DNA of 6,069 nucleotides, taken from positions 1-6,069 of the forward strand of contig DAOVXU010000108.1 in assembly GCA_030635995.1 (NCBI GenBank), read 5' to 3'. Shown here in pieces: positions 1 to 5,768 of this stretch; position 1 is the first letter of the stretch; the number at the start of each line of letters is the position of its first letter. The notes beneath the pieces are model-generated. The model was not told the origin of the DNA, did no database searches, and saw only the letters and a list, made by a program, of their open reading frames with translations. The stretch comes from Arcobacter sp. Its GTDB lineage: Bacteria; Campylobacterota; Campylobacteria; Campylobacterales; Arcobacteraceae. The translations under genes and the position numbers were made by a program.

Positions 1-425
1 GCGATATTGAAACTTTTGTTATAGCAGATTGTGGTGTAAATACGATAAATGAATATGATAAACTTATCTTTGGAATATCTACATGGGGTGACGGTGAACT
101 TCAAGATGACTGGGAAGAGATAATTGATGATTTTAGCGATATAGATTTTTCAAAAAAAACTGTAGCATTATTTGGACTTGGAGATCAAGATAGTTATAGT
201 GACTGTTTTTTAGATGCAATGGGTCTAATCTATGAACAAATTTTAATAATGGGTGGTGATGTTATAGGTTCAGTTGATATTGATGAAGATTTTTATCACA
301 ATGAATCAAAAGCTATTGCTAATGATAAGTTTGTAGGATTAGCTCTTGATGAAGATAATCAAGGTGAGCTAACAGATAAGCGAATAAAAATTTGGATAAA
401 TAATATTCAAGATAAAATAATCTAA
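1..425 (+). CDS. fldA: Long-chain flavodoxin, 5'-truncated by window edge
   Basis: Partial gene; the reading frame is open from base 3 and the N-terminus, including the FMN-phosphate loop, lies outside the window. Flavodoxins are small cytoplasmic FMN proteins that carry low-potential electrons, for example from pyruvate:flavodoxin oxidoreductase, or to nitrogenase in the NifF case. Visible motifs are the FMN-flanking loop STWGDGELQDDW, with a Trp where many long-chain flavodoxins stack on the isoalloxazine ring, and the second loop KTVALFGLGDQDSYSD with its stacking Tyr. The C-terminal stretch FVGLALDEDNQ followed by TDKRIKIW is typical of the family. The inserted segment before FVGLALD marks the long-chain class, as in Helicobacter FldA and Azotobacter NifF. 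An internal ATG at 219 is not the start, because homologous sequence continues upstream. The next gene begins 10 bases later, so the two are probably co-transcribed. A nifF-type role is possible but not shown. Confidence 0.93.
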   Translation, partial: DIETFVIADCGVNTINEYDKLIFGISTWGDGELQDDWEEIIDDFSDIDFSKKTVALFGLGDQDSYSDCFLDAMGLIYEQILIMGGDVIGSVDIDEDFYHNESKAIANDKFVGLALDEDNQGELTDKRIKIWINNIQDKII

Positions 426-435
426 AAGAGACAAA

Positions 436-810
436 ATGATTTTAAGTAGCTATGAAAAATTTTCAAATGCAATACAAGATAATGAATCACTAAAAGCAGA
501 AGAGATCTTTGCTTTTAGTGATATACGGTGTGAATTAATATCTTATGGTATGAAGTTCAATAAAACAATTAATATATTAAATATAATTCAAGCATTTAGC
601 AGTAAAGGGTTGAGAGAGCAAGCTTTAACAATATGCAATAATTGTTCACAAAAGAAATGTAAAATTAAAATGAAATTAAATAATGATATTCTTCGATATA
701 GTAATGATGAAAATAGATTAAAAAATATACAACAAAGAGAAATACCTATAGAAGAAGAGAGGATTTTTGATATTAAATCTGGAAAATATTTTTATAAAAA
801 GAACAATTGA
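436..810 (+). CDS. Hypothetical protein, 124 aa, four cysteines
   Basis: I do not recognise this family. The ATG follows an AAGAG ribosome binding site at 426-430 with good spacing, and the gene lies 10 bases after the flavodoxin stop, so it is very likely translated from the same transcript. The protein has no signal peptide or membrane segment and should be cytoplasmic. The N-terminal half looks helical. Cysteines fall at residues 32, 67, 70 and 75, the last three in a CxxC-x4-C cluster (CNNCSQKKC) that could bind a metal or Fe-S cluster. The C-terminal third is charged, with many Lys and Glu. The context (flavodoxin upstream, a NifX-like cluster-binding protein in the facing operon) is compatible with a redox or cofactor role, but that is only inference. 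Base composition matches the neighbours. Confidence 0.75.
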   Translation: MILSSYEKFSNAIQDNESLKAEEIFAFSDIRCELISYGMKFNKTINILNIIQAFSSKGLREQALTICNNCSQKKCKIKMKLNNDILRYSNDENRLKNIQQREIPIEEERIFDIKSGKYFYKKNN

Positions 811-832
811 TAATTTAATCCAAATTATTCTT
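799..832 (-). terminator. Weak candidate terminator for the leftward unit
   Basis: Imperfect inverted repeat AAGAACAATT (799-808) and AATTATTCTT (823-832) pairs at 9 of 10 positions with a 14-base loop. It spans the 4-bp gap between two converging genes. Read leftward, it is followed by a T-rich stretch (complement of 785-800), as expected of an intrinsic terminator. The stem is AT-rich and therefore weak, and there is no T-tract on the rightward side. Confidence 0.3.
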
Positions 833-1300
833 CCAAGTGAGATGGCAATTTATACAGTGATTTGATAGCTTAAATATATTTTTATTTATAGTTGTCCAAT
901 CATTGGTTTTTAATGATTTTTGAATATCTGTTGCACTTTTATGTAGTAGATTATCATAATATAAAAGAGATTCCTTAAAAGCTTCCATATCTCTTGTTTT
1001 TACAATTTTCCACGGATGTTCTTTTGAGGATGGGTGATTTTGAATTTTATCTAAACCTATTTTTATAATATTTTTATCTTGATTTATAACCCCCTCTTGA
1101 ACCATTGCATAAGCTATACCAAATTGCACCATTATTTGTTTATAGGTCATATTTGATTTTTTCTTACTTTGAATTAATTGTTCTACATTTGTATGAGGAT
1201 GGATATGGGCAAAAATATCTAACTGTTTAGCCAAAAGATTGGAATTTAAAGAAAAAAGGAGAATTATAAAAGCTACCCTTTTTAAATTAAATTTTTTCAT
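815..1300 (-). CDS. Periplasmic monoheme c-type cytochrome, cytochrome c'-like
   Basis: A 161-residue secreted protein. Residues 1-24 form a signal peptide (KK start, hydrophobic core, likely cleavage after NLLA), so the mature protein is periplasmic. One heme-attachment motif, CINCH, lies at residues 149-153, close to the C-terminus, and the rest is predicted to be mainly helical. This layout, with the heme on the last helix of a four-helix bundle, is that of cytochrome c' and related small cytochromes. Cytochromes c' bind NO or act as electron carriers; which applies here is not visible. The region around residues 52-90 (YKQIM, then IGLDKIQNHP) resembles the first helices of the small helical cytochromes common in Campylobacterota. 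The start codon abuts the stop of the upstream NifX-like gene (TAA then ATG) and its own ribosome binding site is poor, so translation is probably coupled. Confidence 0.85.
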   Translation of the reverse strand: MKKFNLKRVAFIILLFSLNSNLLAKQLDIFAHIHPHTNVEQLIQSKKKSNMTYKQIMVQFGIAYAMVQEGVINQDKNIIKIGLDKIQNHPSSKEHPWKIVKTRDMEAFKESLLYYDNLLHKSATDIQKSLKTNDWTTINKNIFKLSNHCINCHLTWKNNLD

Positions 1301-1669
1301 TTAAGAGATATAACCTTGTCTTTTTAATTTATAAGCCAAGAACCTAACAACAACTTCAATAGCTTTAGTACCATCAATTTTACTTATCTTTTGAACCTCT
1401 AATCCAATAGATTCTAAAGCTTTCCCCATATTTGCACCAACTGCTTGAGCTAAAATTATATCACAACCTTTTAAATTTTCAATATCTTTTTTATGCCGTT
1501 CAATATCCTCTTGAGTTGTGCTATTATTATCTTCTTCATTAGAATTTGAATGATTGTTTACAATTGTATCTATTAGTTGCTCATCATTATAAATATTAAA
1601 AAATGGTGCTTTTCCTGTTCTTTTATATATTGTTATTTTATCTCTATCTACAGGTACTACTATTTTCAT
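1301..1669 (-). CDS. NifX/NifB-type iron-molybdenum cluster-binding protein
   Basis: A 122-residue cytoplasmic protein of the dinitrogenase Fe-Mo cofactor family (NifX, NafY, C-terminal NifB, MTH1175-like). These small alpha/beta domains bind or carry Fe-S or FeMo-co precursors; many members are not tied to nitrogenase. Features seen: an N-terminal strand MKIVVPVD, then RTGKAPFFNIYND matching the family's GxAPxF segment, and later CDIILAQAVGANMGKALESIG, the typical glycine-rich turn. The usual HFG histidine before the GxAPxF segment is absent (KRTG instead). A polar, low-complexity insert of roughly residues 38-60, rich in Asn, Ser and Glu, separates the two halves. The start at 1669 is chosen because AAGGA lies 7 bases upstream. 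An in-frame ATG at 1699 would add ten residues that do not fit the family and would overlap a promoter element. First gene of a leftward unit with the cytochrome. Confidence 0.83.
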   Translation of the reverse strand: MKIVVPVDRDKITIYKRTGKAPFFNIYNDEQLIDTIVNNHSNSNEEDNNSTTQEDIERHKKDIENLKGCDIILAQAVGANMGKALESIGLEVQKISKIDGTKAIEVVVRFLAYKLKRQGYIS

Positions 1670-1688
1670 TTTTATCCTTAGTTTTAAA

Positions 1689-1704
1689 ATTATATACAAT
1701 TATA
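1689..1704 (-). promoter_or_regulatory. Candidate -10 elements for the NifX-like/cytochrome unit
   Basis: Two TATAAT hexamers on the minus strand (complements of 1699-1704 and 1689-1694) lie 20-35 bases before the chosen start at 1669. Campylobacterota sigma-70 promoters typically rely on the -10 box without a clear -35, which fits here. The nearest Fur-like box is centred at 1743, about 50 bases upstream of the expected transcript start. Confidence 0.5.
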
Positions 1705-1735
1705 ATAAATGTAAGTTAAATTATTTGTGAATTAT

Positions 1736-1750
1736 TGATATTTATTATCA
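1736..1750. promoter_or_regulatory. Fur-like box 1
   Basis: TGATATTTATTATCA matches the 7-1-7 Fur consensus TGATAATnATTATCA at every defined position except the sixth. It lies between the two divergent transcription units, upstream of the candidate promoter for each. Fur normally represses iron-uptake genes when iron is plentiful; the related regulator PerR can use similar sites. Binding is inferred from sequence only. Confidence 0.6.
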
Positions 1751-1778
1751 TTATTAATTGTATTTTAAGCTTTCTTTC

Positions 1779-1784
1779 TATACT
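1779..1784 (+). promoter_or_regulatory. Candidate -10 box for the ABC-NnrS operon
   Basis: TATACT lies 40 bases before the first binding-protein start. The expected transcript start, near 1791, falls next to Fur-like box 2 (1794-1808), the usual place for repression. No convincing -35 is seen; TTGTAT at 1758-1763 has only a 15-base spacing. Confidence 0.5.
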
Positions 1785-1793
1785 ATTTCATAA

Positions 1794-1808
1794 TGATAAT
1801 TAATATCA
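1794..1808. promoter_or_regulatory. Fur-like box 2
   Basis: TGATAATTAATATCA matches the 7-1-7 Fur consensus except at one position, the mirror image of the deviation in box 1. It lies just downstream of the TATACT -10 candidate and ends six bases before the AAGGA ribosome binding site (1814-1818) of the first binding-protein gene. A bound repressor would block transcription initiation or early elongation. Confidence 0.65.
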
Positions 1809-1824
1809 AATAAAAGGATTATAA

Positions 1825-3201
1825 ATGAATATAATATTAACACCACTAAAATTAGCTATTGGGGCTTCACTTTTAGCCTCATCATTATTAGCCCAAAACT
1901 TTAAAGTTTTAACACCACCAGATCCAAACTCAATTCCTCTAATGGTACTTGAAGCAAAACAAAAAGAATTTTTAGGAACAGATACTCTTCAAATAGCAAA
2001 AGCACCAAGTGGCGATATATCTGCTATGAAAGCAATTATGAATGATAAAAAAGTTGATGTAGCATTGTTTAATTTTATTGCGGGTGGTAAGTTTTACTCT
2101 CAAGGGATAGATCATCTTAGACTTGCAGGGGTTCATGTATGGGGTGGAGTTGGTATTTTATCTAAAAAAGATATTGTTGCAAATGATTGGGCAGCACTAA
2201 AAGGTACTAGAGGTTTATCTCTTCCTGCTATTAAAACACCTCCGCATATGTTTGGTATGGCAGCTATGAAAAAATATGGATTAAATCCTAAAAAAGATAT
2301 AAAAGTAGCAGGGATGGGACCAGCAGTTGCTTTTAACACAATGAGTCGAAAAAATAGAGCTCCCTCTTTTGTTCTTGCTCCTGAGCCACTTTTAAGTATA
2401 GTTTTATTTAAACAACAAAAAGAGAACTGGGAACAAAAATACCATCTATTTGCAGATAGTGCAAAAGCTATTACAGGAAATTCTGGAACTACCCCTTTAG
2501 GTGCATTTTGGATTGTTAATGATAAGAAAAATATGGATAACTTAATATATGGGTTTGAAAAAGCTATCACTTTTATAAACAATCCAAAAAATAAAAAAGA
2601 AGTTGCTAAAATAGTGGCAAAGGGATTTAAAAAACATTTTGGTCAAAAAGTACCACCTAAAGTTTTTGAAAATGTTTTAGATAGAGGTGTATTAAAACTT
2701 AACTTTAAAGATGCAAAATTTGTAAAAGGAATAGTTACAAAATTTTGGAAAAGTAAAGGGATAAAAGTTGATGATAAAATATTTTATAATAGACAAACAG
2801 GATATAAAATTCCAACATTAGCTATTTTTACAGCTCAAATGATGCCAAAATTGGTAGGTGGAACGCTGTCAAATATAGATAGCTTAAAGTTTTCAAAAGA
2901 AACTATATCTATTGCATGGAAAATAAAAAAGATAAACCAAGATTTAATTATACCAAAAGCTATAGAAGTTGGAAAATTAGAAAGAGAATTATTTGATCTA
3001 TCTATTCAAAAAGGGACAAAATCTAAAGTTGGAAAATTAATTAAAGAGATAAGTAAATTAAAAGAGGAGATAAGTTTTATTCAACTTGATTGTATTGAGA
3101 TGGTAAAAGAGCAATATCCAAAAAATGATTTAAAGAAACTAATAAATTTCTTTAAACACAACAAAGATTTTATGTACCAACATCATAAAGTTTCATTTTA
3201 A
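1825..3201 (+). CDS. ABC-transporter periplasmic binding protein with Spy/CpxP-like C-terminal extension
   Basis: A 458-residue protein. Residues 1-23 form a signal peptide with likely cleavage after SLLA; there is no lipobox, so the product should be soluble and periplasmic. Residues about 25-330 resemble the NMT1/TauA/SsuA-type binding proteins that deliver small solutes to ABC importers. Family-like segments are the strand KVDVALFNF, the hinge region GGVGILSKKD, YGLNPKKDIKV, and LAPEPLLSIVL, all with counterparts in the next gene product. Residues about 335-458 are extra. The run MPKLVGGTLSN then LKFSKET, followed by long charged helices (ELFDLSIQKG, KLIKEISKLKEEI), resembles the LTxxQ-containing helical fold of Spy, CpxP and ZraP. 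That segment holds the protein's only cysteine (residue 423, QLDCIEM) and a His-containing tail (YQHHKVSF). AAGGA at 1814-1818 supports the start. The ligand cannot be named. Confidence 0.85.
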   Translation: MNIILTPLKLAIGASLLASSLLAQNFKVLTPPDPNSIPLMVLEAKQKEFLGTDTLQIAKAPSGDISAMKAIMNDKKVDVALFNFIAGGKFYSQGIDHLRLAGVHVWGGVGILSKKDIVANDWAALKGTRGLSLPAIKTPPHMFGMAAMKKYGLNPKKDIKVAGMGPAVAFNTMSRKNRAPSFVLAPEPLLSIVLFKQQKENWEQKYHLFADSAKAITGNSGTTPLGAFWIVNDKKNMDNLIYGFEKAITFINNPKNKKEVAKIVAKGFKKHFGQKVPPKVFENVLDRGVLKLNFKDAKFVKGIVTKFWKSKGIKVDDKIFYNRQTGYKIPTLAIFTAQMMPKLVGGTLSNIDSLKFSKETISIAWKIKKINQDLIIPKAIEVGKLERELFDLSIQKGTKSKVGKLIKEISKLKEEISFIQLDCIEMVKEQYPKNDLKKLINFFKHNKDFMYQHHKVSF

Positions 3202-3215
3202 TAGAGGTTTTAAAA

Positions 3216-4199
3216 ATGTTTAAAAAATTAAGTTTAGCAATTGCCCTATTATTTACAATAAGTGCATTTTCAGCACAACAAGAAAAAGTAGATAAGTTAA
3301 TATTAAGTGGACCGATGGCTTCTGTATCGCATCCACTATTTCATATGATTCAAACTGGTGCATTAGATGATGTAGCTTCAAAAGTTGAGTTTAGATTATG
3401 GAAAAGTCCTGATGAGTTAAGAGCATTTACATTAAGAGGTGGGGCAGATTTTATTGCTGTTCCCACAAATGTAGGGGCAAATTTATATAATAAAGGTGTA
3501 GATATAAAACTTCTAAATGTTTCTATTTGGGGGATATTAGGGATACTTACAAGGGATAAAACTAAAAAAACCTTAAAAGATTTTGTAGGGTGTGAGATAG
3601 CTATGCCTTTTCGTGCTGATATGCCTGATATTATTTTTGAAGAGATAGTAAAAGCACAAGGATTAAATCCTAAAAAAGATTTTAAACTTAGATATTTAAA
3701 TTCTCCTATAGATGCTATGCAGATGTTGATATTAAGAAGAGTTGATCACGCACTTTTAGCAGAACCTGCTACATCAATAGCTTTAAGAAAAACAGGGTCA
3801 TTTCCACTTAAACTTGTAGCACCTGACTTATATAGAAGTAATATGTTAGAGCAAGAGTGGGGCGAAACATTTAAAGTTGAAACCAAAATACCAGAAGCAG
3901 GTATGGCTGTAGTTGGTGATATATCAAAAAATAAACATATTGTAAAAAGATTTAATGAAGAGTATGCAAAATCTTTAAAATGGTATAAATCAAACCAAAA
4001 AAAAGCAGGTGAATTAGCTGTTAAGTATGTTAAAATGCTTGATGCACAAGGTGTTTCTGATTCGATACAATATGTTCAGTTAGATGTAGTTGAAGCTAAA
4101 AATGCTAAAAAAGATTTAGAATTTTTCTTTGAAGTATTGAAAAAAAATAATCCAAAATCAATAGGTGGGAAATTACCAAATGAAGGATTTTATTATTAA
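3216..4199 (+). CDS. ABC-transporter periplasmic binding protein, NMT1/TauA-like
   Basis: A 327-residue protein of normal length for the family. Residues 1-20 form a signal peptide with likely cleavage after AFSA, without a lipobox. The fold is suggested by the strand GGADFIAVPTN, the hinge segment IWGILGILTRD, the segment QGLNPKKDFKL and the ligand-site-like HALLAEPATSIAL. The same elements occur in the preceding gene product, so the two are distant paralogs within one operon. This one lacks the helical C-terminal extension and ends soon after the last predicted helix (KKDLEFFFEVLKK). The gene starts 14 bases after the previous stop behind an AGAGG site (3203-3207). It probably shares the permease and ATPase encoded downstream. 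The solute is unknown; sulfonate, nitrate and thiamine-precursor labels for this superfamily would be guesses. Confidence 0.87.
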   Translation: MFKKLSLAIALLFTISAFSAQQEKVDKLILSGPMASVSHPLFHMIQTGALDDVASKVEFRLWKSPDELRAFTLRGGADFIAVPTNVGANLYNKGVDIKLLNVSIWGILGILTRDKTKKTLKDFVGCEIAMPFRADMPDIIFEEIVKAQGLNPKKDFKLRYLNSPIDAMQMLILRRVDHALLAEPATSIALRKTGSFPLKLVAPDLYRSNMLEQEWGETFKVETKIPEAGMAVVGDISKNKHIVKRFNEEYAKSLKWYKSNQKKAGELAVKYVKMLDAQGVSDSIQYVQLDVVEAKNAKKDLEFFFEVLKKNNPKSIGGKLPNEGFYY

Positions 4200-4222
4200 T
4201 TATAATTTAAGTTATATTTATA

Positions 4223-4228
4223 TATACT
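4223..4228 (+). promoter_or_regulatory. Candidate internal -10 box before the permease
   Basis: TATACT in the 61-base gap after the second binding-protein gene. The predicted transcript start falls within Fur-like box 3. This would allow the permease, ATPase and nnrS genes to be transcribed separately from the binding proteins. No clear -35 is seen, which is usual for this phylum. Confidence 0.4.
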
Positions 4229-4229
4229 T

Positions 4230-4244
4230 TGATATTGATTATCA
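4230..4244. promoter_or_regulatory. Fur-like box 3
   Basis: TGATATTGATTATCA matches the 7-1-7 Fur consensus at all defined positions but one, the same position that deviates in box 1. The wider 20-mer (4229-4248) agrees with box 1 at 18 of 20 bases. It starts one base after the TATACT candidate and ends just before the AGGAG ribosome binding site (4249-4253). Confidence 0.6.
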
Positions 4245-4260
4245 GTATAGGAGTGATTAG

Positions 4261-5043
4261 ATGAAGTTTATTTTAAAAATACTAAAAGATTTTCCTGCAT
4301 ATCTTTGGAGTGGTTGGGGTGCTATTGCCTCAATCTTCCTTTTTATTGCTTGTTGGGATGTAGGAAATCAAGTTTATGGTAACTTAGTATTACCCTCTCC
4401 TTTGGAAACATTCCAAACACTTGAACTTATGCTTCAAGATGAAACAGTTTGGACTGAGATAAATATCACTTTATATCGTGCATTTATAGGCTTTGGTATA
4501 TCTCTAATTATAGGTTCTGCTTTAGGGCTTTTGGCTGGATTTTTTGCTACTGCATCTATTATGAGTCGTCCAATTGTAACTATTCTTGTAGGTATGCCAC
4601 CAATTGCTTGGATAGTATTAGCTATGATTTGGTTTGGTATGGGTGATGAAACTGTAATATTTACAGTTATTGTAGCCTCTTTTCCTATTATATTTGTAGG
4701 GGCTTTACAAGGAACTCGTACACTTGATGGAGATCTAAAAGAGATGGCTGATAGTTTTAATCTACCTTGGCATATGAAGTTTATGGATGTTTATTTTCCC
4801 CATATTTTTTCTTATGTTTTTCCTGCTTGGGTAAGTGGGCTTGGTATGGCTTGGAAGATAGTTGTTATGGCGGAATTACTTGCTACAAGTGATGGTATTG
4901 GAGCTAGTTTAGCAGTTGCAAGAAGTCAGCTTGATACGCCTACAGCTTTAGCACTTGTGGTTATTATGATTGGTTCTTTGATGTTTGTAGAATATATTAT
5001 CTTAGAACCTATTAAAAGAGAGGTTGAGTTATGGAGAAGTTAG
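4261..5043 (+). CDS. ABC-transporter permease (SsuC/TauC/NrtB-like)
   Basis: A 260-residue inner-membrane protein of the binding-protein-dependent permease family, normally acting as a homodimer that forms the translocation path. About six hydrophobic segments are visible, near residues 20-38, 71-98, 104-125, 131-150, 182-205 and 228-249. The cytoplasmic coupling (EAA-type) loop that contacts the ATPase is recognisable around residues 161-182 (EMADSFNLPWHMKFMDVYFP). VLPSPLETFQTL near residue 43 is typical of the sulfonate/taurine/nitrate subgroup. An AGGAG site seven bases upstream supports the start. The 3' end overlaps the ATPase gene by 13 bases, indicating translational coupling. The gene has its own candidate promoter and Fur-like box. 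Substrate specificity lies with the two binding proteins and cannot be inferred from the permease. Confidence 0.93.
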   Translation: MKFILKILKDFPAYLWSGWGAIASIFLFIACWDVGNQVYGNLVLPSPLETFQTLELMLQDETVWTEINITLYRAFIGFGISLIIGSALGLLAGFFATASIMSRPIVTILVGMPPIAWIVLAMIWFGMGDETVIFTVIVASFPIIFVGALQGTRTLDGDLKEMADSFNLPWHMKFMDVYFPHIFSYVFPAWVSGLGMAWKIVVMAELLATSDGIGASLAVARSQLDTPTALALVVIMIGSLMFVEYIILEPIKREVELWRS

Positions 5044-5768
5044 AGGTCAAGGGATTAAATCATCACTTTGGATTTACAGAGATTTTAAAAGATATTAATT
5101 TTACTTTGGAACAAGGTCAAGTTTTAAGTGTCGTTGGACCGTCAGGTGGTGGAAAAACTACCCTACTTCATCTTTGTGCTGATCTACTTGATGTTGAAGA
5201 GGGTAGTGTTGAAAATAGTTTTGTTAGCTCATCTTTTGCTTTTCAAGAGGGTCGATTGTTACCTTGGAAAAATGTGATTGATAATATTTCACTTGGTCTA
5301 TTAGCTAAAGGTTGGGATAAAAATGTAGCTACTAAAATGTCAGAAGATATAGCCTTAAAGTTTGGTTTAGAAGAGGAAGATTTTGATAAATTTCCAAAAG
5401 ATTTAAGTGGTGGGATGAGACAGAGAGTTAGTTTTGCCAGAGCCTTAGTAGTTGAACCATCATTACTTTTTCTTGATGAGCCATTTTCAGCTTTAGATAT
5501 TGGACTAAAAAAAGAGCTTCAAACTGTTTTGATAGAGATGATTGCTAACAAAGAGATAAGCATACTTTTTATTACACATGACTTGATGGAAGCGATACGA
5601 TTAAGTGATGAGATTTTACTTCTCAAAGCTGACCCAGGACATATTGTAAAAAAATTCAACTATTCACTACCTCAACATGAGAGAGATGATAAATTCGTTT
5701 ATGGTGAGAGTGCAAAAATATTACAAGATGCAGAAATTATAGATACATTTGAATTGGAGTTAAAATAA
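5031..5768 (+). CDS. ABC-transporter ATP-binding protein (SsuB/TauB/NrtD-like)
   Basis: A 245-residue cytoplasmic ATPase that powers the importer by ATP hydrolysis as a dimer. All catalytic motifs are intact: Walker A GPSGGGKTT at residues 36-44, Q-loop FQEGRLLPW with Gln 72, signature LSGGMRQR at 125-132, Walker B LLFLDEP at 145-151, D-loop SALD at 153-156 and the switch histidine in ITHD at 183. The FQEGRLLPW form of the Q-loop is characteristic of the nitrate/sulfonate/taurine subgroup. AGAGAGG at 5017-5023, inside the permease gene, supports the start. The gene overlaps the permease by 13 bases and its stop shares one base with the next start (TAATG), so production of importer and NnrS is coupled. 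Confidence 0.95.
   Translation: MEKLEVKGLNHHFGFTEILKDINFTLEQGQVLSVVGPSGGGKTTLLHLCADLLDVEEGSVENSFVSSSFAFQEGRLLPWKNVIDNISLGLLAKGWDKNVATKMSEDIALKFGLEEEDFDKFPKDLSGGMRQRVSFARALVVEPSLLFLDEPFSALDIGLKKELQTVLIEMIANKEISILFITHDLMEAIRLSDEILLLKADPGHIVKKFNYSLPQHERDDKFVYGESAKILQDAEIIDTFELELK

Larger units (their letters stand above)
1735..1809. repeat. Inverted pair of near-identical 20-mers in the divergent promoter region
   Basis: TTGATATTTATTATCATTAT at 1735-1754 is, when reverse-complemented, identical at 19 of 20 positions to ATAATGATAATTAATATCAA at 1790-1809. The only difference is the central base of the 7-1-7 palindrome. The centres are 58 bases apart. The pair sits between the leftward NifX-like unit and the rightward ABC operon, and its copies are the two Fur-like boxes listed separately. 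Confidence 0.9.

Noticed and set aside
219..425. A separate 68-residue gene starting at 219
   Set aside because: Flavodoxin homology continues in frame upstream to the window edge, so the ATG is internal.
1301..1699. Longer start (1699) for the NifX-like gene
   Set aside because: The ten extra residues do not fit the family N-terminus, the ATG lies over candidate -10 sequence, and a good AAGGA site precedes the internal ATG at 1669.
1735..1809. FNR/NssR-type (Crp family) operators in the divergent promoter region
   Set aside because: The half-sites TTGAT and ATCA are separated by seven bases instead of the four needed for TTGAT-N4-ATCAA, and no TTAAC-N4-GTTAA is present. The 7-1-7 Fur pattern fits better.
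2133..2582. A 149-codon open frame antisense to the first binding-protein gene
   Set aside because: It lies wholly inside a well-supported gene on the other strand, has no ribosome binding site or recognisable domain, and its hydrophobic, Phe-rich composition is what antisense reading of this gene gives.
4200..4222. AT-rich stretch after the second binding-protein gene as an intrinsic terminator
   Set aside because: It can form only short A/T pairs with no GC stem and no T-tract, so transcription reading through to the permease is at least as likely.
1825..5768. Assigning the importer as nitrate (NrtABCD), taurine (TauABC) or sulfonate (SsuABC) uptake
   Set aside because: Only superfamily-level similarity is visible. 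No desulfonation or assimilatory nitrate genes are in the window, and the linked NnrS and Fur-like boxes point elsewhere.
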